A DNA stretch of 64,000 nucleotides from Marinospirillum celere (GTDB lineage Bacteria; Pseudomonadota; Gammaproteobacteria; Pseudomonadales; Halomonadaceae). Of this stretch, positions 25,206 through 34,067 are shown in pieces. Numbering within the stretch: position 1 is the first letter of the stretch; each line of letters opens with the position of its first letter. The translations under genes and the position numbers were made by a program. The notes beneath the pieces are model-generated. The model worked only from the letters and a program-made list of their open reading frames with translations, searched no databases and had not been told where the DNA came from. The stretch is from positions 620,001-684,000 of the forward strand of contig NZ_FOLH01000001.1 of NCBI RefSeq assembly GCF_900112235.1, in the 5' to 3' direction.

Positions 25206-27779
25206 TTAAGGGGGAGGGGTAATCTCAACCCCCTTTTTTTTGGCAAGGTGCCGGACAGCTGCCTGCAAACTTTTATCCTGCAGTTTTGCTCTGGAATCCT
25301 TGGAAGCCATGTCAGGTAGTAATCCGGTAATCAGCCTGCTATGCAGTTGGAAATCTTCTGATTCAGCCTGGATACGTTTAAGTGCATGTTGAGCAACGCT
25401 TTCAAAGCTATGGACATAGACCTCAAAAAAAGTCGTGGTGGTTTTATGCCCCATCAGCTTAATCAGGTGAACCATGCCGGTAACATGAGAGGCGGGGAGG
25501 GGGTCGTTAGGATTAGCCCCAAGAAGAGACCGAAAAGCCTTTAGCCCTTTGCTGCTGTATACCCAGTGCTTGTGATCCAAAAGCTCGGGGATAAGTTCAG
25601 GGTAGCGTGCGACATACCAGCGCATAAAGAGATGTGTCGCAAAAGCGTGGCGAAGCAGGTGCAGATCGGACTTTTCGCCCAACGCTTTCTGCAGCTGCTC
25701 ACGTGCAAGGCCTACAATTTTATAGGAGCTACTCTGGGTGACGGATCGATCCAGTGACAAAAAACGGATTTTGCTCAAGGGTTGACGAGTAGCAAGCGTC
25801 GTCTTGCGTTTATGTCGATCAAAGTCTATCTGGCGATACTCCCAAGCATCACGCACCACCTGCACAGCTTTGGGTGGTGCAAGCAGGTGAAGGGGTACGC
25901 AGCGTCTTGCAGAGGGTGTTTTAAATGCGGGCAGGTAGATGACGAGCTCGTCTTTGCTAACCACTAGGCGATCCAGGGTTAGGTTGGTGATTTCTCCAGA
26001 CCTTAGACCGCCATAAAAAGCCAAAACCCAGATGGCAGCCACCTGAAGTTGTGTTCGATCTTTTTTATTGATTTTCTGGAGTGCTAGATCAAACTCTTTC
26101 ATCCGGGGCGGGTTGTAGCGCCAAGTTCTCTGAAGTGGCTCTGATGAGCTGGATACTGGAAAGGAAATGCCCTCAAATAATTTAAGTTCGGCTTTTGCAA
26201 ACTGAAGCAACCGAGAGAAGGTCTGTTGAATTTGCAAGGAAGTCTGATTGCTCAGCTCTTGCTTCTGTCTGGACAGAAGGTACTCAGTGACAAAAATTTC
26301 AGCATCTTCATCCCCCCAGTCTTTGAGGTTGCTACTAGCTGGAAAGTTAAGGAAGCCATGCAGAAATAGCGTGCTGATCGCTTGACTGCAGGTGCTGAAA
26401 GTATGCCGCCTCTCTTTCAAGGAATACTCGATCCAAGCTAGAGCCAGATCAAAGGCAGTGAACTTTTGATGGAGTTCATCAATCAGTTCCATGAGTCGGT
26501 CAGCTTCATAGTGAGTGCTACTGCTTTCTACGGCTTTTTCTACAAGATTCTGATAAAGAGTATCTTTGGCACCCTTCAAGGCCGAGTCTACCTGGTGTTC
26601 TGTAAGCTTGGCATTTTCAAAATGACCGCTGTCATCAACCAGAAAAGACCTCAATCGGTGCCTGATAAGTCGTAAAACGGCTTTAGCTTCCTGGTGCCAA
26701 CCAATCAGGGCAAGGTCATCAGTATCCAGGGTGTCGGCTTGAGGCAGAGCCACCTCGATATGAATGAAAGGCTCGACTACTAGAGGGCGCGTGTTGTTGT
26801 GGTATTCGGCATAAGACTCTCCGGAGGTTATGTAGGCTTCATGGTTGGCTACCGCTTCAAGATAGCGGTGATCTTCCTCTTCCTTGAGCTCTCTTCGAAT
26901 AAGTGCTGGCCATTTGGCCCCATCGAAACTGTTTTTAGTAAAACCTAGACCATCAGTGGCGTCAGGCGGGATAGGGAGGTTTTTGGCCTGGAGTTGACTG
27001 AAAATAACTGGCTCAAGGCCCTGGATCACTGCAAGCTGGCTGGCCGCATAGAGGATCTCCTCTGTTTTAAGTTTACCTAGAGCCTGCTGGTCTAGGTGAT
27101 CCGTTTCAAGAAGCCCGACTGTTAGTTGATTAAAGGCGGAAATCTCCTGCTGGGGTTTCAATTCAATCGAGGGCGCTAGAAGCAGGCATCCCAGGGGAAC
27201 GGGGATCGAATAAAATGCGTAGAACTCATGGTAGGTGGCTAGCTTGATTTTGGTGTCGCGCTGGTTCCAGCCCTCAAGGAGCCAGGTGTTGATCGCCTCT
27301 TTTAGGTGGGCTGGAGCCAGGCCAGTATGAGCGGCAAAGTGCAGAACGAGGGCAGCTTTGAGGCTGTTTTGGTCTAGGGGTATCTCTCCCTTCCAGAAGC
27401 GTTTCAGGAAACCTTGTATAAGATGAAGTGCCATCAGACACTTGGGATCAGAGGGTAGTACGGAGGGGCGAGGGTGTTTTTGTTTGAGTGTAAAAAAATG
27501 GCAACGCCAACCTGCATCCTGAAGCTTTTCAAGAATCTCGTTAAACAGTCGCTTTTCTTCCTGAGTCAGCTTCTTGTCTGAACTCAACGGGACATCAACA
27601 AATTCTGCATAGGTTTCTTTTAGGCTGGATGCCAGCCTGGGCAACTGCTTAGGGGTAATGCGTTGGCTATTTCCACAAACTTTCAGGATCGCCTTGAGAT
27701 ACATCAGACGCTTTTGTGTCCAAAACCCAGGTTCTTCCAGTGCAGGGTCAAGGTCGGCAATCGTCAAAATTGCACTCAT
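25206..27779 (-). CDS. Very large tyrosine recombinase
   Basis: 857 residues, more than twice a usual integrase. The C-terminal third carries the recombinase catalytic set: FYGGLRSGEITNL (Arg), a beta strand with lysines, LHLLRHAFATH, LMGHKTTTTFFEVYV (His and Tyr). The first roughly 550 residues are helical and not recognised. It is the last gene of a three-gene operon and overlaps the 717-residue gene by 4 bp (ATGA). Three-gene recombinase modules are known from mobile elements (RIT elements, Gamma-Mobile-Trio islands). The size and pairing recall the latter, but I cannot confirm homology. Confidence 0.78.
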   Translation of the reverse strand: MSAILTIADLDPALEEPGFWTQKRLMYLKAILKVCGNSQRITPKQLPRLASSLKETYAEFVDVPLSSDKKLTQEEKRLFNEILEKLQDAGWRCHFFTLKQKHPRPSVLPSDPKCLMALHLIQGFLKRFWKGEIPLDQNSLKAALVLHFAAHTGLAPAHLKEAINTWLLEGWNQRDTKIKLATYHEFYAFYSIPVPLGCLLLAPSIELKPQQEISAFNQLTVGLLETDHLDQQALGKLKTEEILYAASQLAVIQGLEPVIFSQLQAKNLPIPPDATDGLGFTKNSFDGAKWPALIRRELKEEEDHRYLEAVANHEAYITSGESYAEYHNNTRPLVVEPFIHIEVALPQADTLDTDDLALIGWHQEAKAVLRLIRHRLRSFLVDDSGHFENAKLTEHQVDSALKGAKDTLYQNLVEKAVESSSTHYEADRLMELIDELHQKFTAFDLALAWIEYSLKERRHTFSTCSQAISTLFLHGFLNFPASSNLKDWGDEDAEIFVTEYLLSRQKQELSNQTSLQIQQTFSRLLQFAKAELKLFEGISFPVSSSSEPLQRTWRYNPPRMKEFDLALQKINKKDRTQLQVAAIWVLAFYGGLRSGEITNLTLDRLVVSKDELVIYLPAFKTPSARRCVPLHLLAPPKAVQVVRDAWEYRQIDFDRHKRKTTLATRQPLSKIRFLSLDRSVTQSSSYKIVGLAREQLQKALGEKSDLHLLRHAFATHLFMRWYVARYPELIPELLDHKHWVYSSKGLKAFRSLLGANPNDPLPASHVTGMVHLIKLMGHKTTTTFFEVYVHSFESVAQHALKRIQAESEDFQLHSRLITGLLPDMASKDSRAKLQDKSLQAAVRHLAKKKGVEITPPP
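25210..25241 (+). terminator. Intrinsic terminator of the int-HD operon
   Basis: A G-rich run, a short loop, CCCCC and eight T residues follow the HD-gene stop codon. The sequence is also the last codons of the convergent recombinase gene, so terminator and coding sequence overlap. Confidence 0.55.
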
Positions 27780-29929
27780 GACAAAGGACTCTTTTTAAGC
27801 TTGAAACCGAGCTTTTCAAGCCACTGGCTCTGAAGCATTTCGAGCTCATTGAAAAGTTCAGGATGGGCTGTAGAAAAGGGTGCCAGAGCATCCCAGCCGT
27901 CAATGTGGTGCCCTAGCCAGAGATCAGCATGATTTTCGCTCATTAGCTTGTGTGCGAAGGTCGCGCACTGGTGACGAGAGGCGTTGGTGCGATCATGATT
28001 GAACGCAAGCGACCAATAATTTTTAGCAAGCTGGGACGCTTGCTGGCTTTGCAAAGGGGAGGAGGCAATCATTCCGCTTGCTCGATCTTGTTGGTGGTAC
28101 AGAGCAATTGGTCTGCTGGTTTCGTCGGTCAATGCCTGGCTATTTTGCTGGAACAAAGCTTGGCGGCATTTCATCAGTTCTTGAAACTGGGCTTGTACGA
28201 GGGAGTGCTCAAAAATCAGCTTGGACTCAAAAAAATCAGCTGAGTCCTTGTCGCGATGGAGCCGAAAATTGTCCAATAAAAAGGTTTCCGTACCAGGGCC
28301 TACAGGTCGATTTGCGTAGGCATACTGCAGCATCCAGTAAAAATGAAGCTCAAGACCATTGGCTTTTTCAAGCACTTGATCGCCTGAAAGTCTGGGGGGC
28401 TGGATATCGCTGAAAAGTGGGGGCTTATGACCCAGCTGTGAGCCGACATGAAAATTGACGGGCTCTTTGTAGCACTCTTCAAGCAGAGTATTGATTTGCT
28501 TTCTCAGAGGGTGATCGGAAGAAAGTCGCTGATTGATTTCAGTTTTCAGCAAGGACACAGTGCATCTAAAGTTTTGATTGATGGTGGCATTGGTCGTGGT
28601 GACATAGCAGGCCCTGGCTCTAAACTCGATTGGGAGGTTGCCTGCCAATGTAAAGGCGCTGACTTCTGACATGAGGCAGCTTCTCAGCAGGCAATGTCCC
28701 GATCGAGCCATCTGATTTATACCGGTACTAGGGCCAGGGTGGTTCGCGCTGAAATCACGCACGGCTCTTTCTTCTTTGACCCCCTCCTCAAATACACTGC
28801 GATGCTCATCCAGGCATCTGCCGAGGCTTTTAGGCAGGGCAAGACCCACGATTTCAGAGGTGTGTAGCCTGTTTTGGTGTTCAAAATTCGTAGCGCCATT
28901 CAGCACTCGATAGAACAGGCACTGATTGACAGGATCAAAAATGATCTCTTGGCCTTCGAGCTCTGGTGCTTTTCCAACTGTGGCTTTACTCCAGCGGCGC
29001 TTGGGCAGACCGATTACCAGCGCCAAAACAGAAATATACAGTTGTGGCAGGCGATTTTTATCGAGCAGAAAACTCCAATATCGGATGATACTCGACCAGC
29101 TAAGCTGGTAGCTGTTGGCATGGCTTCGGACATTACTTCTGACCCAGTGGGGCACGAAGTTGTGCAGTTCGTAAAACTGCTCTGAGTTAGTCAGAGTGCT
29201 GTCATTCAGCTCAATTTGGTTGGGGTTCTGATCCTGTTGATCACTATCCGGTTTTTTAGGTGTCTTGGGTTTTTGGGAGTCACTAACTGTATGGGTGAAA
29301 TTAAGATGAGGCGGATTTCGCCAAAAACTCTGGTCGCTATCCAATTCATTAAAAGCGCAGCCCAGCCAGCGCCTGCCATCAAGGATCGGAGCTGTGTGAC
29401 GGTTTTTTGCTTCAAGGCCCTTGGTCGTATTCCCCTGTAAAGGAAGTCCTTTTTCTGCAGCCAGCTTTGCTAGAATCGTGTCTCTAAGCTGGTACACATC
29501 CAGATAATAGTCTGTGTCGTCTAATAACTCTGCTGGGCCGGTATGCTCAAATACCGTGCTGAGAAGGCTGCTTATTGCTTGTCTTTTACTTTCTGAATCC
29601 CATTCCAGGTTGTGAACTTTTCTGATTGCAGCGGCTACAGGGTGGCTGCTTCCATACTCCTTGATATATTCATCTGGATTTCGCTCTGGGTGATAGCGTA
29701 ACTTCCTGCTCAATCTTTTTAAGAGATCAAGGTTTGCCCAGTCCTCATTAAAATCCATTGCCTCTAACCAGCGCACAATCAAATAAATATTCTCAAGCGT
29801 TGGGGGAGGGAGGCAGTATTGTATTAATGGCCTTAGCTCAATTCCTAACTCAAAATCCCACAACTCATGGCGTTTAAGCAACTCCAAAGTCTGCATATAC
29901 TGTTGTGATAGAAAGAAATATTTATTCAT
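27776..29929 (-). CDS. Possible atypical recombinase, middle gene of the trio
   Basis: 717 residues with no clear family. The C-terminus has an ASRHQCATFAHK segment and LGHHIDGWDALAPF, which resemble the RHxxAT and LGH boxes of tyrosine recombinases, but the expected tyrosine is not in place (serine in FSTAHPEL). It may be a diverged recombinase or a structural partner. It overlaps both neighbours by 4 bp (ATGA at each junction), so fixed protein ratios are likely. Residues about 215-245 are a polar, low-complexity linker (KPKTPKKPDSDQQDQNPNQ). Confidence 0.6.
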   Translation of the reverse strand: MNKYFFLSQQYMQTLELLKRHELWDFELGIELRPLIQYCLPPPTLENIYLIVRWLEAMDFNEDWANLDLLKRLSRKLRYHPERNPDEYIKEYGSSHPVAAAIRKVHNLEWDSESKRQAISSLLSTVFEHTGPAELLDDTDYYLDVYQLRDTILAKLAAEKGLPLQGNTTKGLEAKNRHTAPILDGRRWLGCAFNELDSDQSFWRNPPHLNFTHTVSDSQKPKTPKKPDSDQQDQNPNQIELNDSTLTNSEQFYELHNFVPHWVRSNVRSHANSYQLSWSSIIRYWSFLLDKNRLPQLYISVLALVIGLPKRRWSKATVGKAPELEGQEIIFDPVNQCLFYRVLNGATNFEHQNRLHTSEIVGLALPKSLGRCLDEHRSVFEEGVKEERAVRDFSANHPGPSTGINQMARSGHCLLRSCLMSEVSAFTLAGNLPIEFRARACYVTTTNATINQNFRCTVSLLKTEINQRLSSDHPLRKQINTLLEECYKEPVNFHVGSQLGHKPPLFSDIQPPRLSGDQVLEKANGLELHFYWMLQYAYANRPVGPGTETFLLDNFRLHRDKDSADFFESKLIFEHSLVQAQFQELMKCRQALFQQNSQALTDETSRPIALYHQQDRASGMIASSPLQSQQASQLAKNYWSLAFNHDRTNASRHQCATFAHKLMSENHADLWLGHHIDGWDALAPFSTAHPELFNELEMLQSQWLEKLGFKLKKSPLS

Positions 29930-30903
29930 GAGTGTTTATGGATGAACGATATTATGTTGCTTACGAATTGATCAAGTTTATCGTTGTCCTTGCTTATATT
30001 TAATTGATTGCAGCGAGATATAAATAAAATTAAATCATTCTCGTTTATTTGTGTTATTTTTTTGCAGGTTTCACTAAAGCTAGGGACACCGTGATTTTCG
30101 AGGGAGTATTTTCCCCAGGTATCTGCTGCTTTTGTCCAGGCGTCATCCTGGAAAATATCAGGAAGCAGGTTGGGTGGGTTGTCTCCTTTGCTTTGTGTGG
30201 CTTGGAAAGGTTCAGCTGAATGCTTTATAAGCATATCCAATGTTCCATCAGCCATCGGTTGGTTAGCCTTTTCAGCTAAAATATTTATCTCGCCAGGAGG
30301 CGTTGGGGGTGCTGAGTTGTTGCGGCTTTTTTGCTTTCCGTTGAGCGCCTTGCCAACTGTTACATGAGAAGGCCCGTTTCTCCCCAACAAACTTGTTAAA
30401 CCGGCAACTGTCAGGGGTGCGTCAGTGTTTTTGCGTTGTGGCTGCAGGTCGAACGCTTCGGCAGTCCACTGCTGTTTCTGCTGTGATGCTGCTAATGAAG
30501 ACAAAAAATCCTTAGCAGGGACAGCTGAGGTGATTTGAGGAAAAACTTGACCAGCCAGGTACTCGATCCGTTCAAGCTCCTGCTTGGTGCTTTCAATGAC
30601 CTCCAGTACCTCGATTCGCGTTTTTGAGTCAAACCCATTCAGGAGCTTGGTCAGGCGGGCGTCACTATGGTTCAAGAGTCGGTAGCCGCCGGATGTTTTG
30701 GTGACCAGTGGTGTAATCATAGTGACCAGAATGGGGCTATGTAACTGCCCGCCACTTAGCTCTTCGATCTCTCCTGTTTTGATCACCCGCCGCACACCAG
30801 AGACAGAAAAAAAAGGCGAGAAATAGACTGAAGTTGAGTTTTTTGCCTTGTTCACAGGCCGCTCCAGTGATGATTTTAGAGTAAAATCCTTAGCGTCTAG
30901 CAT
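29926..30903 (-). CDS. First gene of recombinase trio, unknown; weak ParB-like N-terminus
   Basis: 325 residues with no confident family. The N-terminal 25-95 region (SGVRRVIKTGEIEELSGG, then SPILVTMITPLV and YRLLNHSDARL) loosely resembles a ParB/sulfiredoxin-like fold, in which a list of sites is followed by PILV and a GYRLL strand. Then comes a coiled-coil-like stretch (about 97-125) and a polar C-terminal half. The ATG at 30903 lacks a ribosome site and lies in very AT-rich DNA, so the true start could differ. It overlaps the next gene by 4 bp. It is probably a DNA-binding accessory of the two large proteins. Confidence 0.55.
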   Translation of the reverse strand: MLDAKDFTLKSSLERPVNKAKNSTSVYFSPFFSVSGVRRVIKTGEIEELSGGQLHSPILVTMITPLVTKTSGGYRLLNHSDARLTKLLNGFDSKTRIEVLEVIESTKQELERIEYLAGQVFPQITSAVPAKDFLSSLAASQQKQQWTAEAFDLQPQRKNTDAPLTVAGLTSLLGRNGPSHVTVGKALNGKQKSRNNSAPPTPPGEINILAEKANQPMADGTLDMLIKHSAEPFQATQSKGDNPPNLLPDIFQDDAWTKAADTWGKYSLENHGVPSFSETCKKITQINENDLILFISRCNQLNISKDNDKLDQFVSNIISFIHKHS

Positions 30904-31148
30904 AAAAATTTTACAATTAATATTAAAAAATATATGTCCATAACCAGTCTGCTACCTCGTCAGAAAATCCTGCCATAGCAGGGTGCGAAGGTCAAAGTAT
31001 TTTAGCGACAAATGTGCCCAGAAATGTAGCTAAATGTACGAAAATGAAGGCGGTGCGTACTTGTCTTGGAGGGTGTTTCTGCAGATAAGTACAGATAAGG
31101 TAAGAAAAATTCAGTTCTGAATAAAAACAGTGGGTTAGGTGTTCAATA
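30904..31148. other. AT-rich leader between recombinase trio and tRNA fragment
   Basis: No gene is visible. The first 40 bases are very A/T-rich and probably hold the trio promoter on the minus strand. The rest, up to the tRNA fragment, is where the integrase arm and core sites of the element end would be expected. Confidence 0.35.
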
Positions 31149-31193
31149 TTGACATGGTAGAGGTCAGCGGTTCGAGTCCGCTTAGTCCTACCA
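31149..31193 (+). other. 3' fragment of tRNA-Val(GAC): island attachment-site scar
   Basis: From the anticodon loop onward the sequence fits a tRNA exactly. Loop TTGACAT (anticodon GAC) is at 31149-31155, 3' anticodon strand GGTAG, variable AGGTC, T-stem AGCGG/CCGCT around TTCGAGT, acceptor TAGTCCT, A73, and encoded CCA at 31191-31193. The partner strands (CTACC for the anticodon stem, AGGACTA for the acceptor) are absent upstream. It is therefore the 3' half left when an element recombined within the tRNA gene, with crossover at or before the anticodon loop. Confidence 0.8.
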
Positions 31194-31210
31194 AAAAATG
31201 CAGTAAAAAA

Positions 31211-31244
31211 AAGCCGCTTAGATACACTCTAAGCGGCTTTTTTT
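31211..31244 (+). terminator. Intrinsic terminator behind the tRNA-Val fragment
   Basis: A 12-bp perfect stem (31211-31222 with 31228-31239), a 5-nt loop and a T-run. This is the original terminator of the tRNA transcript and marks the chromosomal side of the junction. Confidence 0.85.
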
Positions 31245-31289
31245 ATGTCTGGTATTTTTTGGCAGGTAGAAATGACCGAAAAATGACCA

Positions 31290-31418
31290 TCATGCTGTGC
31301 CTTTTTCTTTTTGCTCCAGCCAGCGCTCAATCGAATCCTTGCGAAGAAAGAAGGATCTTTGACTGAAGTAAATCTTTCTTGGGAAGGCGGGGTCTCTTTC
31401 ATGCAGGTTGTCCAGCTT
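31290..31418 (-). pseudogene. Remnant of an AlpA-type excisionase/regulator gene
   Basis: The minus strand encodes KLDNLHERDPAFPRKIYFSQ and then RSFFLRKDSIERWLEQ, ending in TGA (31290-31292). This is a textbook AlpA/HTH_17 C-terminal half. Directly upstream in frame lies TAA (31419-31421), and before it the frame continues with EKGLTNTH, as if a glutamine codon had become a stop. No start codon is available. It is a decayed phage or plasmid gene just outside the tRNA scar, evidence of an earlier element at the same site. Confidence 0.6.
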
Positions 31419-31452
31419 TTAGTGGGTGTTGGTCAAACCTTTTTCCAGGCAA

Positions 31453-31478
31453 TAAAAAACCGGCGCAGTGGCCGGGTT
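31453..31478 (-). terminator. Minus-strand intrinsic terminator
   Basis: On the minus strand CCGGC, a short loop, GCCGG and a run of six T residues form an intrinsic terminator. It lies inside the gene-free stretch 31419-31706 and would stop transcripts coming leftward from the RidA-fusion gene. Confidence 0.5.
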
Positions 31479-31623
31479 GGAACTTCTACAAATATTTGGC
31501 TAATCGCGAAGACGAGCTTGCTACCAGTTTTAGGGCTTCACTCACCCAGAATCTAAAGCCATGCAAAAACCTCAGAAAAGCTGTTATGAGTGGATTTCAG
31601 GCATTTAGCACTGCTAAGGGGGA

Positions 31624-31653
31624 GGATAAAAAGCCACTCCTGAGAAGTGGCTT
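31624..31653 (-). terminator. Terminator of the triple-RidA gene
   Basis: The 8-bp stem AAGCCACT/AGTGGCTT, followed on the minus strand by a short T-run, lies about 55 bp after the stop codon of the RidA-fusion gene. Confidence 0.6.
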
Positions 31654-31706
31654 GGTGATTGCTATTGAATCAACCCCGCTTGAAGCTTCCGGGGTGGGCC
31701 GTTCTC

Positions 31707-32975
31707 TTAAACAAGCGGTGGTGTGCCTTCCGCGTTGGAGACGACTGCATCAACCTGAATCAATGCACCTTCAGGCAAGGCGGACACACCAACAAGCCTT
31801 CGTGCCGGTGTACCTTCAGGAAAGTAGCTGGCGTAGACAGAGTTGATGGCTTCGATGTCTGCAAGGTCTTTAATAAAGAGATTAACCTTGACCACATCCT
31901 CCAGCGCGTGATCAATGCTTTCCACGATGGCCTTTATGTTCTCCAGACACTGCCGGGTTTGCTCCTTAATGCTACCCGCTACTAGCTGGCCAGTTTTGGG
32001 GTCGAGGGGCAACTGCGCGGAAAGATGGTTGTAATGAGAAAAAGCCACAGTTTGCGTGGACAGGGAGCAAAGGGGCGCGCGTTCTGTAGTGTTCGCCTCG
32101 ACAATGATCTTGTGTCTGTCCTCAACGGCCTGGGGTGGGGTGCCGTCACCATGGGACACTACGGCTTCAATTTGCACCTGAGCATGCATGGGCAGGGCAG
32201 CCGCCTGAATCACGGTTCTTGCTGGCAGGTAACCCGTGGCTCTGGCAATGGCTGAGTCGGGGAAGAAGCGCGAATACACACGATTAACGGCTTCGATATC
32301 GGCAAGGTCGGTAAGGAAAATGTTGATTTTGACGATGTCATCCAGGGGTACATCAATGCTTTCCAGAATGGCCTTGATATTCTTCAGGCACTGCGCGGCC
32401 TGTTCTTCAACACCACCCACGACCAATTGACCGGATTTCGGATCCAGCGGTAACTGAGCCGACAGGTTGTTGTAGTGGGAGAAAGCCACTGTCTGGCTGG
32501 AAAGGGGGTCCAGCGGCGCTTCTGAGGTGTTGTTAACCTGCTTGATCAAATCGCCAGCCTGGGGCGCATTGGGGATGGTGCCCACGCCATTGGAAACCAG
32601 GGCTTCGATCTGTACTTGCGCATCCAGCGGCAGGGCCGCAACGGCAACCACTGTGCGAGTGGGCAGGTAGTGAGTAAAGAAGGTTTTATAGACTTCATCC
32701 ACCTGCTCAACGTCCTTGATGTCTGTCACGAACAGGGTGATTCGGACCACATCGCTCAGGCTGTGATCAATGCTTTCCAGAATCGTTTTGATGTTTGCAA
32801 GGCACTGCCGGGCTTGTTCTTTTATACCGCCGACCACCAGCTGGCCAGTATTCGGATCGATGGGGAGTTGAGCAGAAAGGTTGTTGTAGTGGGAGAAGGC
32901 GACCGTGTGTGAACTGAAGGGGTTGACCGGTACCGGCTCGGTGTTTCTTGGTAAAACTGCATTGTTACCACTCAT
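31707..32975 (-). CDS. Triple RidA (YjgF/UK114) domain fusion
   Basis: 422 residues made of three head-to-tail RidA domains (about 18-130, 158-275, 304-414). Each starts with a TVAFSHYN(N/H)LSAQLP repeat and contains an R-containing strand (Arg107, Arg253, Arg392), the residue that RidA enzymes use to bind the substrate carboxylate when hydrolysing reactive enamines/imines. The acidic partner is Glu in domains 1 and 2 and Asp in domain 3. Ordinary RidA proteins are about 130 residues and form trimers, so this chain may fold as a single-chain trimer. ATG 32975 follows AGAGG. Confidence 0.85.
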   Translation of the reverse strand: MSGNNAVLPRNTEPVPVNPFSSHTVAFSHYNNLSAQLPIDPNTGQLVVGGIKEQARQCLANIKTILESIDHSLSDVVRITLFVTDIKDVEQVDEVYKTFFTHYLPTRTVVAVAALPLDAQVQIEALVSNGVGTIPNAPQAGDLIKQVNNTSEAPLDPLSSQTVAFSHYNNLSAQLPLDPKSGQLVVGGVEEQAAQCLKNIKAILESIDVPLDDIVKINIFLTDLADIEAVNRVYSRFFPDSAIARATGYLPARTVIQAAALPMHAQVQIEAVVSHGDGTPPQAVEDRHKIIVEANTTERAPLCSLSTQTVAFSHYNHLSAQLPLDPKTGQLVAGSIKEQTRQCLENIKAIVESIDHALEDVVKVNLFIKDLADIEAINSVYASYFPEGTPARRLVGVSALPEGALIQVDAVVSNAEGTPPLV

Positions 32976-33235
32976 GTTAATAGCCTCTATTGTTTTTGTA
33001 TTTTTCTCGATTGAGAGGCTTAACTATACCGCTTTGCAGCTATTTTAAAACCCCGTGGTCACTCAACTCACAGCTTCTGGCGCAAGTCTTCAGGCCAGTA
33101 CCAGGAGCACAGAGTTTCGATCTTAAGTAAACTGGCTGATGGCCTCTGGTAGCTCCAGGCACTATTTTGTTTAGGCGGTGGTCCATAATGCAACAGTATA
33201 TATTTTAGTCTGATAAGGCATGAGAGGAGTTGTAA

Positions 33236-33901
33236 ATGAAGTTTTTAGTTTTTTTGGGCACTCTACGCGATAGCACACCTCCGAAGCCTGCTCGTCTTGG
33301 TGTTCGAGTTGCAAAGGCGGCTCTCGAATGCCTGCACCTTCGCTATAAAGAACATGAAGTCGAGTTGGTTGATGCTCTGGACTATCCGCTTGAAACTGTT
33401 TTTAAACCTCATTTTTCCTATCCAAGGAGTAAGGCACCTTCTGAGCTCAATCAGCTGGCCGACAAGATAGAGGCTGCTGATGGGTTTATTATGATTAGCC
33501 CTGAATACAATCATTCAATGAGCCCTGCGCTTGCCAATCTGCTAAACCACTTTGGTAGTTCTTTATTTTCTTACAAGCCTAGCGCCATCATGACCTATTC
33601 AGCAGGCCAGTGGGGTGGAATGCGTGCGGCAATTGGTATGCGTACATTTCTTTCAGAGCTAGGCTGCCTGCCGGTTTCTGCAATGATACATGTACCTAAG
33701 GCACAAGAAGTCTTTGCACCCGATGGTTCGCTACAATCAGGGGAAGGGCAAGCATCCTGGTTTGATTATTTTGGCAGAACCTTTAGTCAACTGGTTTGGT
33801 GGGCTCAGGCTGCGAGGGAGCATCGAGCAAAAATTAATCCTCACAACCTGGTCGGAGATTTCAAAACGGATCCTTCCCAGCGAAACGCTCCGCAGGAGTA
33901 A
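33236..33901 (+). CDS. NAD(P)H-dependent FMN reductase family protein
   Basis: 221 residues with a flavodoxin-like fold: N-terminal FLVFLGTLRDS for flavin phosphate, MISPEYNHSMSPALANLLNH, and SAGQWGGMRAAIGMRTFLSELG, the standard signature of NADPH-dependent FMN reductases and quinone/azo reductases. It is cytosolic. GAGAGGAG precedes ATG 33236. It is monocistronic, divergent from the RidA-fusion gene across about 260 bp with no other gene. The substrate is not predictable. Confidence 0.82.
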   Translation: MKFLVFLGTLRDSTPPKPARLGVRVAKAALECLHLRYKEHEVELVDALDYPLETVFKPHFSYPRSKAPSELNQLADKIEAADGFIMISPEYNHSMSPALANLLNHFGSSLFSYKPSAIMTYSAGQWGGMRAAIGMRTFLSELGCLPVSAMIHVPKAQEVFAPDGSLQSGEGQASWFDYFGRTFSQLVWWAQAAREHRAKINPHNLVGDFKTDPSQRNAPQE

Positions 33902-34067
33902 TTTTGATTCTGAATGAAAAGGGGCAGCTCTTACTGCTTGAGCTGGGCTGTTCCATACTGATCTTAAACAAACTATTGCTTTTCAAGCGCTTTTCAAAAT
34001 ATTCTGGTATAAGAACTGAAGCCTGAAAAAAGGCTCTAATGCTTACAGCAGGCAGATAAGAAGAATA

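Noticed and set aside
31149-31193. Complete functional tRNA gene
   Set aside because: Only the 3' half is present; the 5' strands of the acceptor and anticodon stems are missing upstream.
31379-31846. 155-residue open frame on the plus strand
   Set aside because: It runs across two minus-strand terminators, the AlpA remnant and the end of the RidA-fusion gene, with no ribosome site and no recognisable domain.
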